A stretch of 60,000 nucleotides of DNA from Zygnema cylindricum (lineage: Eukaryota; Streptophyta; Zygnematophyceae; Zygnematales; Zygnemataceae): contig JBBHKE010002469.1 of assembly GCA_037447655.1 (NCBI GenBank), positions 217,820 through 277,819 of the forward strand, read 5' to 3'. The notes beneath the pieces were generated by a model that was not told where the DNA came from, did no database searches, and saw nothing but the letters and a program-made list of their open reading frames with translations. Of this stretch, positions 43,818-57,402 are shown in pieces. A program made the position numbers and the translations under genes. Each line of letters begins with the position of its first letter. Positions within the stretch are counted from its first letter, which is position 1.

Positions 43818-44791
43818 TGTAATAGGATCTCTTACCATTCAGAAAATCCAGTTACTACAACCAATTTCAACTACAGATTCCACACATTGGAAAAATACAC
43901 ATCCACATTGGAAAGCACTCACATAAGGATAAACTTTAAATTAGAAGAAGCTTCTGCCCACATAACATTAGCTCGGTCTCTTGCCCTCGTAGCTCAACCC
44001 TTCTTTTTAAAGTATTTTCCACTGCTGTCCACTCTTAATAATTCTATCTCTTAACTACTAAAACAGTACTTAGTTTGTAAGAGATTTCAGTGCCAAAATG
44101 CTAATGCTCCAATTAGGTTTTAATCGCTCAGGACCAAGATCAGTCAGAATTTCCACAAACTTTTCCAAAGAAAAGATGTCTACTCTTCTCTTAGACTTCA
44201 CTATTTATCCATCATCCCCCTGGAATCGCTAGGCCAGAGTCAACCCTCCGTTGAACAGGTTTTACATGGGCCAATCATTGATCAGCTAGGACTCAGACCG
44301 ACGAATGCAAAAACGTGCAAAATCTTTTACTAACTACGTAGCATTTACCAACTAATCAAACGCTACGTTTCACTACGTATCATTTACGTGCAAAAGTGCG
44401 TGCCAAACTAAACGCAACTTCGCACGAATGTGCGTCGCAAATTTCGCACGCAAAACTACCTACGAAATTCCATTAAGTGAAAGTGAGGTTTCGTACTAAA
44501 AATTGTACGAAACGAACCATCGTGCGCACTAAATGACTAAATATTTCATTTGTACTTTATAAAACGTACACTCCAAATTTCGTTACTAATTTGACCCTTA
44601 ACCCATTTGAATGATACCCACTTGCTAGTTTGACTCCGCGCTATCACCTAAATACACCCATCGCTATTTCTTTTGAATTAAAACTCCAAATCACACGATT
44701 CTTTTGCGGACGTCTACCAAATTCATATCTTTATATATCTGACCTTTAAATACCCATTTACGACAAAGTTAAATCCACTATTACTGTTATA
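43818..44791 (-). repeat. 3' LTR of a minus-strand Ty3/gypsy element
   Basis: It aligns over its full length (974 against 975 bases) with 50647-51621, including 'ACTACAACCAATTTCAAC', 'TTAGTTTGTAAGAGATTT', 'GGCCAGAGTCAAC', 'ACTACGTAGCATTTA'. On the plus strand it runs TGTAATAGG...CTGTTATA. The inner edge is followed by a minus-strand purine stretch (AAGGAGGGGATGA, 44804-44792), the polypurine tract. Confidence 0.9.
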
Positions 44792-44839
44792 TCATCCCCT
44801 CCTTATTTTTAACAAACCTCAGTTAAAACATATTTCATT

Positions 44840-46150
44840 CTCAAGACGGGACTTCTATATTATTATCCTTCCAATACCTTTGTAAAAACTCCGAACTTTT
44901 ATCTTATAAAGTTAACTCATCTGTTGGCCTTCTTAGATAATGCACTTGCCAGAATATACTATTGCCGACCTTAAACTCTTGACCAACCCAATCTATTACT
45001 CATTTGTGGACCTCATGTTCTATAATTATTGAAGGATCCAATTCCAATTCTCTTTCAGTTGGCCAAAGGTTTGCTGGTTTTAGTTGACTGTTGTGCATAA
45101 CTGGATGAATTTTTGTTGAAGGCGGAAAGTCCAATTTGGCAGCAACTAACGATATCATCCTGATTACAATAAATGGTCCAATGTACTTAGGAGCAAATTT
45201 CCCCGTAGGATCCGATTGTCCCTCGATCTTACACTTGTAATGAGTTGTAGAAAGCCAAACCTTGTCACCTGTGCTTACCACCCAATTACCCCGTTTGCAG
45301 TTAGCATTAAACTCTTGCCTCCTTTGTGCCTCCACTAATGCATCCCGTACTGTTTTCCAAACTGTTTGAATGTTTTCCCAAAACTCTGTTCCAAAACCTT
45401 TACTCTCTTGATGACCCATGTTATTAAGTCTAATGCTTCTCTGGGTTGGTATCCATATTCAACTTTAAACGGTGAGAAATCCAGTACTAGCATGATTACA
45501 TGAATTGTATGCAAATTCCATTAATGGCAGTTTAGATTCCCATATGTTATGAACTCCACTGCAAATAGTCCTAAGCATTTCCTCCAGTGTACAGTTGATC
45601 TTTTCTGTCTGTCCATCTGTCTAAGGATGATAAAAGGTACTCATTTTTTCAATCCAGTGCCTAAATTTTGCTGCAATTCTTTCCAAAATGCAGACGTAAA
45701 TATAGAATCCCTATCATTGATTATAGACAAAGGGACTCCATGATGTCTAACCACGTTGTCAAAATATAACTTTGCAATATTCACAACTGAATGAGTAGTT
45801 TTGCAAGGGATAAAGCTTGCCATTTTACTGAACATATCGACGACGACCATGATACTGTCATTTATTCTAGATGTAGTTGGCAATCTGACAATAAAATCCA
45901 TACAGACAGATTCTCATTGTCTTTTGGGAATGTCTAAAGGTTTTAAGAGACTTCTAGATTTTTGGTTACTATGTTTACTTTGTTGGCAAGGGACACATCT
46001 TTCCACGTGTTTTGACACCTTCTTTGCCATCCCGGGCTAAAACAACTTACTTTCAACAAACTAAGAGTTTAATCACGACATAGATGTCCTAAATGTTGAA
46101 AGGCTTCTTGTGAAAGTTGTTTTCTTAGGTTTCCCACTTCAGGAATGCAT
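44840..46150 (-). pseudogene. Ty3/gypsy integrase with C-terminal tail
   Basis: Reading down: zinc-module remnant (about 46150-46000), core 'MDFIVRLPTTSRINDSIMVV', 'VDMFSKMASFIPCKTTHS', 'SIINDRDSIFTSAFWKELQQ' (45901-45641; first and second catalytic Asp visible), a stop and then, beyond frameshifts, the frame 45419-45000 with 'VEAQRRQEFNANCKRG', 'GDKVWLSTTHYK', 'FAPKYIGPFIVI' (GPY/F-like) and 'IHPVMHNSQLKPA'. After a stop at 44999 the tail 'VIDWVGQEFKVGNSIFWQVHY' in part and 'DELYKIRSSEFLQRY' has the place and rough shape of a chromodomain, which would make this a chromovirus; that is weak evidence. Confidence 0.8.
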
Positions 46151-46151
46151 A

Positions 46152-47760
46152 ATCTATCCCTTGTTCGTAGATATAGTAAACCATCTTCTATTCTAAAGTT
46201 TTTGACATTCCTCTCATTCAATGGGTCAGAATTCCCTCCCAAATATTATTGCAAATCACAGCAAAATAAGGATCTTTATCAAAACAATTTCTAACAACAT
46301 CTAACATCAATTTATCTCTAACCACCACAGTTATTTCAAAAAATCTAATTAAAGGAACAACGACTACAATTGTCTTTCCAGGAATATGTTTGACATTAAA
46401 TTTGAAATAGGCCAAGTTTTGCATCCACCTAATATGTCTACCAGTCATAATCGGTGCATCACTTAATCTTTGTAGATAAGAGAGTGTCCTATTATCAAAA
46501 TGAATTGTAAATTCTTTATTATGCAAATAACAACGCCATTTCACCAATGCATGAACTATTGCGCGTAATTTTTTTTTCTGTGTTGGATAGTTATTTTCTG
46601 CATCATTGAATTTCTTGGACTCAAAGGCAATAGGGTGAAAATGTATTCCGATGTTTTGACTTATGACTGCATCTAGACCTTTATCCGATGCATCAGTAGT
46701 AATCAAAACTTCAAATTCCCTAGCAGGATCAAGATACATCAGAGTAGGGGCAGAGGTTAACCTCCGTTTTAGTTCATCGAAAGCTCTCTTTTGATCAATT
46801 ACCCACACAAACGTTTTCTTCTCCCGAAGTAAATCCGTCAAAGGTCCGGCAATCATATTGTAGTTCTTGATAAAATTTTTGTAATAGGTGGCCAATCCCA
46901 AAAAAGATCTAACTTCTCTGACATTAGTGGGTTGCTTCCAATTTTTGATTGCAGTAATTTTGGATGATCTATTTTAACACCTTCCCCACTAACTATATGT
47001 CCCAAAAATAATTGTTCACTTTAAGAAAACTGAATTTTGACAATTTTTGTATATAGTTTTCTTTCCCTCAACCTATAAATGAATTACATGTTGTTCTTTA
47101 AATTCGTTGTAAATTAGAATATCATTTATAAACACCTAAACAAACTCATCTATATAATCTGAAAAGGTTTGGTTCATTAATATTTGAAAAGTAGGCGGTG
47201 CATTCGTCAAACCAAATGGCATCACTATCCATTCAATATGACCGACTCTAGTTCTAAACGCAGTTTTTTCAACATCTTCGGTTTTAATTGGCACCAGATT
47301 AAAGCCACTACGCAGATCAACCAAAGAAAATAATTTAGCACCTTTCAAATGATCTTTCAAATCAGAAATTAAATGTAATGGATACTTATCTTTCACTATA
47401 ATTTTGTTTAGACTACGATAGTCGACATAGATTCTCAACGTTCGTCCTTTTGACGAAGACAACTGGTGGTCTGTACGGTATTTTGCTGGGCTGAATATAT
47501 CCTTTCTCCACAAGCTTCTTGATCTGTTTTCTGAACTCCTCTTGCTCAAAGAAACTGTGTTTATAAATCCCTGTGATAAGAGGATTACATCCTGGTTCAA
47601 GGTTAATAACACGTTACACATGTCGGGAAGGTGGCCTCTTTGAGGGTAAGTCACTTAGGAAAACATCTATAAATTCAAAAATCAAATCTTTAACTGCAGC
47701 ATCAGATGTATTAATGTTAGTTACAAAATCAGATTTAGTTTTTCAGGATTTTTAGTCGTG
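46152..47760 (-). pseudogene. Ty3/gypsy reverse transcriptase and RNase H
   Basis: RT blocks in 47654-47136: '[20 protein letters not shown]', '[20 protein letters not shown]', '[18 protein letters not shown]', '[16 protein letters not shown]'; a stop (47133-47135 region) then 'VFINDILIY', where the catalytic FxDD has Asn for the first Asp. RNase H in 46901-46218: 'GLATYYKNFIKNYNMIAGPL', 'FEVLITTDASDKGLDAVISQ', 'HPIAFESKKFNDAENNYPT', 'FTIHFDNRTLSYLQ', 'RWMQNLAYFKFNVKHIPGK'. Between the two (46902-47135) the frame is broken. Sequence type differs clearly from the DNMT-Ty3 elements. Confidence 0.92.
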
Positions 47761-47879
47761 TCTGATTTAGAAATAACATCAATGTTCGTGTTTTCTCCCC
47801 CCTTTTCATCAATAACTACCTCAGTTACTAATAACAAGAAAGCATGATTTGTTTTATCTTTTAAATGCTTTTTAAATTG

Positions 47880-48483
47880 TTTAGCAGAAATCAAACCTTC
47901 CTCTCCCAATTAGGTTATGTTATTTATATGATTTCTATGCAATTTCTTCGAAGGTAATGCTTGCAAAACCTTCCAGCTGTTGTCACACTTCACTCTCAAG
48001 GTGTTAGTTTCTCAATTAATTTGAGGGTTATATTCTGCTAGCTAGGGCTTTCCTATTATTAACTCCTCATTACCCAAATTCATTTTTTCACACAACTTTC
48101 ATTTTATGCATTTGGACATCAACTTCTATTGTGTCAGTTTGTAAATCTAATGTGGACTTATTACCATTTGTCACCTGAACATGCAAAGGTTTTTCCCTTA
48201 TGACCGTAGGAATTTTATTTTCCTCTACAAACTTATGTGAAATAAAATTATGTGAAATAAAATTATGTGTAGCACCTGAATCTACCATAATTCTCAATGG
48301 TTTTCCTTCCACTAAAGACTCGAATCTTATCAAACTGTGTCTGGTGTAATCGTTATTTAACTGTGATAACATAGGTCCGTTGTTAAGAGTTTCATCAAAA
48401 GGATTGTTCAAACTATGGAGTGTAGTTAGCATCATAATAAATTCAGCTATCTTAGCTTTTCCATTCATTAGCTTGCCCTCCAA
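47880..48483 (-). pseudogene. Ty3/gypsy aspartic protease
   Basis: The frame 48483-48088 contains 'RIMVDSGATHNFISHNFISH', with the catalytic DSGAT, followed by a locally duplicated NFISH unit (15-bp repeats at about 48233-48275, plus-strand AAATTATGTGAAATA). Downstream are 'LHVQVTNGNKSTLDLQTD' and a decayed end with the 'LG' block in another frame. The duplication within the active-site loop region is unusual and may be a late mutation. Confidence 0.85.
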
Positions 48484-49866
48484 AGTTAACTCTTTAACCT
48501 TAGGACCTGGTCAACTAAAATGAGGACTTTTAGATAGTCTTTTTCGTTTCCCACCTTTTGGGCTTTCTGCTCAGCTAGGTATAATGCAATATCTTCTTGA
48601 AGACCTTCATTGACATCAACTGTTTTAAGAGATCTGTTATCTGTACAGTCTTTAGCGTAATGATTTGGACCTACGCATTTAAAACAAGTGACTTTTCTTT
48701 TTCGGTTTTGTGCTTTCTCAGCTGAATTGTCCTTCCTCCACAGTTATAACAGTTAATCTTCTTCAGTTATGCACACTCAGATGCCCTATGACCCCTTTTT
48801 TTGACAGATAGTGCATGTGGGTATAGTAAGATTAGGTTTATTAGCATTAATGCTCAGTTTAGGACTCTTAATGTAGCCCCTTCTATTGTGAAATTTATTT
48901 CATGTATTAACACTCTGTTCACCCCTCTGATTTCCCCTAAAGATATTTTGCCTATTTACAAGACCTACATTCAGACCCTCTTCCTCAAATTCCTCTTCAC
49001 CCCACTCTAATACTCCATTTAAATTTCCCTTGAGTGATCGAGTTTCACGATTATACCCCAACTGATCCTATAATTTTAATGTCTTATTTTGTAGTTCCTT
49101 CAAATTATTAAATTTTTGATGTTTCAGAGTAAATTGCAGTATGGGATTCAGATAATTCAAGAAATGCATCTTAGCCATTTCACCAGTCAAACCTATGACG
49201 TGAATGCTAGATGAGTCAAATTCCACAACATAACCATTGACAGATCCAGGCTGCTAACAATTCAACCACTTTTCTTCCATTTTAGATTTATAAGTGACAG
49301 ACAAGAAACGCGATTTGATTGCAGTTTTAAAAGCTTCTCAATCAACATTATCAATAATCAAATTAGAATTTCTTTGAGTGTAATACGAAATTTGAGCATC
49401 ACCTTTCAGACAGCTAATAGCAAAAGAAGTGTAATCATCGCGATCACAATTCATAGATTCCAAATAATACTTCATATCAAAAATCCAAGCATTCAACTCA
49501 TCAATCTTCTTACCATCGAAAGATGATGCTTCAGTGATAGACAATTTTATATCTCTTATCTTCTTAGGTCTATCGTGATCATCCTCCCTAAAATTTGCAT
49601 TTCTCTTACCACTCTCATCCTTTTGGTCTTTAACATCATTTCTAGACTGAATTAAATTAATTAGCTCATATAATTTCTGATTTTAAATATTTTTGTTTTC
49701 CTTAACGTCTTTTTATTCACTTTTCGACTCATAAATTGTTTCATCCACAGCAGCAGCATGATTATTATATCTTTTGACAAATTTCACACTACGTTTGTTC
49801 AACATATTCAAGGCATTTTCCATTTCACGTTTTCATGCAAAATTTGCCATTATCACACAATGAAAT
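48484..49866 (-). pseudogene. Ty3/gypsy gag with zinc knuckle
   Basis: From about 49866 down: an N-terminal region with several stops, the capsid block 'FDGKKIDELNAWIFDMKYYL' and 'ISCLKGDAQISYYTQRNSN' (49544-49338), 'KTAIKSRFLSVTYKSKMEEK' after a stop, Glu-rich linker (about 49010-48960) and the knuckle 'CFKCVGPNHYAKDC' (about 48690-48649). These are the usual retrotransposon gag signatures (Retrotrans_gag-like helices and CCHC). Stops and frameshifts are spread over it. Confidence 0.85.
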
Positions 49867-50379
49867 CAAACAATAAAAAAAATGGTGGAATATAATTATC
49901 CAAAAGAGTTTGCAATAGATTTGAAGTCCTCAGATTTCTCTAATCCAAGACTATCTTCCTTTAACAAATCTTTTGAAAGATATCAAAATCTGAAAAATCA
50001 ATTAAACATTAAAAGTAAGTTAGTGAAAATTAAATTTACCCAAACATTGAAATAGAAAGGTAAATAGTTTCCCCACAAATTTTGCAACAACAAAATTCAA
50101 AGCTCTTAAAGGTAAAATTCAATCACAAATTTTGCAACAGCAAAATTCAGAAAAATCAAAGGTAACAATTTAGGGTTTGAAAAGTTTGAAGTCATTTCTG
50201 GACACTTTCGCTGTTGAAGAAGTAAAGTGCCCCACTATTCTTCTCCACCATTAACAAATTCCCCATTTCCCACTACATCAGGATCTTTTACTCTGTAATC
50301 CTCACATCCTTACCCTTCATGGTTTTACGCTCTCCCTCTACACATGAATCATTGCTAGGAGAAGGCAAGTTTGTTTGGC

Positions 50380-50453
50380 CTGTAAGTAATTGGAGTGAGC
50401 TTCAGCGGTGGCTAGACTGTAAGTAATTGGAGTGAGCTTCAGCGGTGGCTAGA
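50380..50453. repeat. Tandem duplication, 2 x 37 bp
   Basis: CTGTAAGTAATTGGAGTGAG and the next 17 bases are repeated exactly at 50380 and 50417. It lies in the untranslated leader of the Ty3 element (49867-50632), which otherwise shows no gene. Confidence 0.95.
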
Positions 50454-50632
50454 CTGCAGCGGTAGCTGGCAGAGTAGTCACTTAGTTTTCGTCTAATCCA
50501 CTACCACTTCGCATTGTGGTTTCACTGACACATGTCAGAGCACCCTCACCGGTTACGGAAGTCGATTTTCGGGTGAGCAGACTTCTTCTTGGTTTCTAAC
50601 CAAAGCTTTGTTACATATGGTTTCTAACCAAA

Positions 50633-50644
50633 GCTTTGATACCA
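50633..50644 (-). promoter_or_regulatory. Primer binding site, initiator tRNA-Met 3' end type
   Basis: On the minus strand TGGTATCAAAGC lies two bases after the LTR end. It differs by one base from TGGTATCAGAGC, the usual plant initiator tRNA-Met primer site. A 28-bp segment including it is duplicated with changes (GGTTTCTAACCAAAGCTTTG at 50591 and 50619). Confidence 0.8.
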
Positions 50645-50646
50645 TA

Positions 50647-51621
50647 TGTAACAGAATCTCCTACCTCTCATAAAATCTCATTACTACAACCAATTTCAAC
50701 CACATATTCCACACATTGGAAAATACACATCCACATTGGAAAGCACTCACATAAGGATAAACTTTAAATTAGAAGAAGCTTTTGTCCACATAACATTAGC
50801 TTGGTCTCTTGCCTTCGTGGCTCAACCCTTTTTTTTAAAGTGTTTTCCACTACTCTCCACTCTTAATAATTCTATCTGTTAACTACTAAAACACTACTTA
50901 GTTTGTAAGAGATTTTAGTGCAAAAATGCCATTGCTCCAATTTGGTTTTAATCGCTCACGACAAAGATTAGTCATAATTTCCACAAACTTTTCCGAAGGA
51001 AAAGATGTTTACTCTTCTCTTGGACTTCACTATTTATCCATCATCGCCCTAGGCTCGCCAGGCCAGAGTCAACGCTCCGTTGAACAGGTTTTACCTGGGC
51101 CAATCATTGATCAGCAAGGACTCAGACTAACCAATGCAAAAACGTGCGAAATCTCTTACTAACTACGTAGCATATTTAATCAATCAAACGCTACGTTTCA
51201 TTACGTAACATTTACGTGCAAAAGTGCGCGCCAAAGGAAACGCGACTTCGCACGAACCTGGGTCGCAAATTTCGCATGCGAAACTTCCTACGAAATTTCA
51301 TAAAGTGAAAGTGACGTTTCGTACTAAAAAATGTACGAAACGATCCATCGTGTGTACCTAACGAAATATTAATTTCGTTTAGTACTTTATAAACGTACTT
51401 CTTAAATTCCGCGGCTAGTTTGACCCTTAACTCGTAACAATGAACACCCATTCATTATTTTGACCTCGCTCTGTCGCCTAAATAAACCAATCACTTTATC
51501 TTTTAAAATACTACCCCAAATCGTGGGATTATTTCGCGGAAGTCTATCAAATTCAAAACTCTATACTTGTAACACTTACATACCCATTTGCGAACAAGTT
51601 CGATCCACTATTACTGTTACA
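50647..51621 (-). repeat. 5' LTR of the minus-strand Ty3/gypsy element
   Basis: On the plus strand it runs TGTAACAGAA...TTACTGTTACA, so both ends have TGTAAC-type inverted termini in either orientation. It pairs with 43818-44791. The outer flank (AATAT) does not match the flank of the other LTR (GAACT). Confidence 0.9.
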
Positions 51622-51980
51622 AATATATCGTGACAAATTGTCATTATTGGCTTACTCATACATCCTGCATGTTTCCACAAATATATCATATTATTATGTC
51701 AATGTCACAAGACATGTGGTAATTATTAGTTAATAAATCAGCAGAAATCAAATTATTGAGTCAATTTCCCACGACAAATCCTAATTATTAGCTTACTCAC
51801 ATGTTTCAAACAATAAATCGATAAATTTAATTGTTATTTATGTTAGAGAAACTTGACCACAATTCAAACAAATCCTAGTCATACACCAAAATAGAGAAAA
51901 GCACTCTCGCTTCTCTTAAAACTAGAATATAAAACAAACTTCAAAAATCAAAAAATGGTGAAATTGCTCATTATTACCTA

Positions 51981-54013
<2,033 letters not shown>

Positions 54014-55190
54014 TTTTTTGTTTTGTTTTGTTTTCTAATTATTACTATTTTTTTAGTATTAGTTATATATAGTTTTTTCTTTGATTTTTTTTTTGTATTT
54101 CACAATTTTTATAATGTTTATCTTTTTTTTTTTTTAAACCGGAATGCTCATTTTTACCAAATTACCAAAGCGCACAATTTATACCACATATAGATTTATA
54201 GACTTTGTGTAATTTTTAAGTTTGAGGTTGATCATCACAATGGGTTTTTTTGTTAATTGATTTTCTATGTGAAAAACTGTGATTTTTTTTTTAACATACA
54301 TAATTAAAACTTACCTTTTTTGCATAATTCATAACATATTATCGTAGTCGAAAGAAAAATCGTCCGAAAATTGTAGCGAAAAAATAGATTTGCGAGAGAA
54401 TAAACATTAATATGAGTTTAAGCAGTAATCTAAGAGTTACACGCAAATTTAGGAACAAATCTCTTGAATAGGTGACTGTCGAGGAAAAATAATATTCGTA
54501 AAGGGAGATTACAAAAAGACAAAATAGTAAAAAGAAGAGGTACACGAGCTGTTTTTTTGCAAAGGGAGATGTACCACTACACCACTCATTGTTATTAGTG
54601 TTAATAAGTCGCTACTACTTATAGCCAAAAATAACAAAATATAGTTAACAACATTATTTAAAGACGTGGACTATAACCTGCCACGTCTCTTTGCATCAAA
54701 TAGTATTATTAATCATAATTTTCCATTAACACTACACCGTGAATCGTAATTACCATTATTAGCGCTAATTCCGTCACCACGAATTTTGACCCAAAAACCT
54801 TAAAAAGAGTAAATAACTAAATTTTTCTTTACATTATTTAGGGTACTTTTTGAATCAGCGTTAAAAACTCTAGTATAGTGCTGTTTTGAATAGTGTGGCT
54901 TACGATCGGTGTCTGACCGTACAAAATTTTACTGTATTAACGAAAAAAGTACAAAAAATGATTTAATACATGCCGTTAAGATGCAACTGCGTTTTCACAA
55001 ACCACGTGGTGCAAACGTCATAATGACGTGAAATTGTACGTTTTGACAGAATGCATTTTCACAAACCGCGTAGTGCAAACGTCATAATGACGTGAAGTTG
55101 TACGTTTGTCAGATTCTGTATGTGTACTTAAAAGATATTCAAAGCAGATAATTATTACGGACAGAAACCCAAATTAGAGTTATTGATAAA

Positions 55191-55413
55191 CTACACCGCC
55201 AATCGTTATTAGCGTGTAAGTTTTTTAAGCGTATACGAATAATGAGCGTGGTTTACGCTAATTGGGAATTTGGAAATTTTTGAAGAAATCGTCTATTCTA
55301 ATTAGGAATTAGGGTATTTTTTTAAATAGTGTGGATAATTCTATTTGAGAATAATAAAAAAAAAAGCGGGACGGAATTAGCGTACACAACGCTAATAACG
55401 ATTGGCGGTGTAG
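55191..55413. mobile_element. MITE of 223 bp with perfect 25-bp TIRs
   Basis: The ends starting CTACACCGCCAATCGTTATT are perfect inverted repeats over 25 bases (55191-55215 and 55389-55413). The interior has no gene. Ends of the same family are at 40765, 42719, 54731, 56219 and, in part, 22272 and 54572. Confidence 0.85.
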
Positions 55414-55418
55414 AGTTA

Positions 55419-56128
55419 GGGTCAAGTTCCATCATTCGTTTTTGTAATCGTACGGCCAACTCTACGGGCCGGGTTAATTAAGTCCATGTTCCATCACGAA
55501 GAGTCTGTAATCCACGTGTTATACATTGAGTGGCACCACGTGGGTTTTGACCGGATATTTAAAATATTTTAAAAATATCTTCACACTGACAAATTTCACT
55601 TCTAATCTTCACTTGCGCATAATACGACAGAACTTTTGTACTTTCTCCAAACGCCAGTCTTTACGCCAGCTCATTTTTTAGGGTTCCTGTTTTCGAACAT
55701 GACGAAAATCCTTTGCCGGAAATAGTGCGACGAAAGAAATTGCGCGACGAAGGACCGTTTCGAGATTACTTTTTTAATTTTCAGTTGCATTTTGAAGAGT
55801 ACATACCATGTGCAAATTTCGTTAATTTTCGTTGGTTTTCCATCGTGACACGTAGCTTATTAGTCCAGCGTGTCACGATTAATTTTTTGTTCTCTATCTG
55901 CCAACCCACCTCCTACAGGTACGCTGGCAGCTAGAGAGAAAAATGAAGTGAACGCCTCGTGGATGAACATCCGACAGTCAGCATTACCTCCAAGACCTTC
56001 GGAGAGTATTGGCAAGATTCTCCGTAATGTTGTTTCACGGATAAAAAAAAAATAAGCGGTACGGTTTGGTACGGATAGTCGCGGAATTCTGTAAACTACC
56101 CCACTTTTCGACTGATGGAACTCGACCC
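55419..56128. mobile_element. TIR element R1 (710 bp), intact copy
   Basis: The ends GGGTCAAGTTCCATCATTCG and GGGTCGAGTTCCATCAGTCG (reverse complement at 56128) match at 18 of 20 bases. TA or TTA/TAA lies on each side. It is homologous in inverted orientation to 43075-43817. No recognised protein. Bases 56220-57402 hold nothing I recognise apart from the 3' flank of the synthetase gene. Confidence 0.65.
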
Positions 56129-57402
56129 TAAAACTTGTTTTTTGAAAAAACGAAAGAATATAAATTAGAATGGATAACATTAATTATTTATATACGATAA
56201 TTATGATTTGCGGTGTAATAAATGCTTAACGCTAATAACAACGAGCGTTATAATTTTGTACTTTTTCGGTTACGGGCGGGTACGGTTAGTCGCGAGAAAT
56301 CGAGTTTTGGTTAACTTTTATTTTTGTAAGCGCCGGTCGGTTAACGGTTATCAATTTTAGAGCGTGACATAACTCGGTCGGGCGTCGGTTACTCAGATTT
56401 TGAAAAAAAAAACGGTCGGTTTCGGTTATGTAAAATTTTGACTTTTGCGACCTTGTTCGGCGGTCAATGTATAGACACGACATATTGAATGGCCAATGTA
56501 TTGATATAAATATCGCGATATCAACAAACATAAGTAACAATTTGCCTGTAACCCTACATTTATAGTTCATAACTTAAATTCGGAGAATTATAGCCCTAAC
56601 TTCAGAGATTGTAAAACTCAGATATCCAAATGCCGATGAATATCGAGTTTTGAACTTGCCGATGTCACAGTATATTGATATCGCAACATATCGATTTTGA
56701 TCGCTACAGAATAATAATGGTTTTTGACAACTTAATGCCAGAACAAGCCTATTCAAGAAAGTCACACTCGTGATGGTAGTAGCTAGGGTTAGAGGTGGCT
56801 GCCTGGTTCGACGTTGGCTGTCCGTCACTTGTGTCTTGCAGAAGTCTGTAAGGCAGTACATGTATGTAAAATACACCATTCCAGAGAATAACCACAAGTA
56901 GGAAAGACATATGGAAGAGGATAAAATAATACGAAGAATGAACCAGAGGTTGCAGTAAACGAGCTCAGACGTAGGTTCAAAGATCACGATTTAAATGAGT
57001 ATCAGTACTTTTCTAATAATCATTCCAACATTGAGCAACGATGAAAAAGCTTAGATGAACGCACCAAATATATAAAAACGTTATTAATGGTTGCAATGAT
57101 ATTGTTTATCTACGAACATTAAAAAAGAAAATAACGCATTCTACGCTATTCAATTTTCCTATTTTTATCTAAGCTCTGCTAGGTTAAGCCTGAAAGTAGA
57201 TTCGCAAAACGCCAAAACAAACTAAAAAGATACATTTAAATGCAGATACCTGGTTACCTTTGCCTTAGTTCCTACACTTAGAGTAATGGTCGGTTGAATA
57301 AAACATGGTCAACTCAAAACCTGACGCTACCACCTCAAAGGTTGAAATGGCGCTGAGCTAAACATTCAATAATTTTAACTTTCCCAAGAATTTGTTGTTA
57401 CT

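Larger units (their letters stand above)
54731..56219. mobile_element. Candidate TIR element, CTACACCG family, with nested elements
   Basis: The left end ACTACACCGTGAATCGTAAT (54731) pairs with the reverse complement of the right end (ATTACACCGCAAATCATAAT from 56219). Inside are a perfect MITE (55191-55413) and the R1 element (55419-56128). A partial further end of the family lies at about 54572 (ACTACACCACTCATTGTTAT). No transposase seen. Confidence 0.45.

Noticed and set aside
50380-50453. CRISPR-like array
   Set aside because: Only two directly adjacent units without spacers; the genome is eukaryotic. No CRISPR array was seen anywhere in the window.
55713-56180. Possible protein in the R1 element ('RIPRLSVPNRTAYFFF')
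   Set aside because: The sister copy at 43080-43560 has several stops and frameshifts in the same frame, and no family was recognised.
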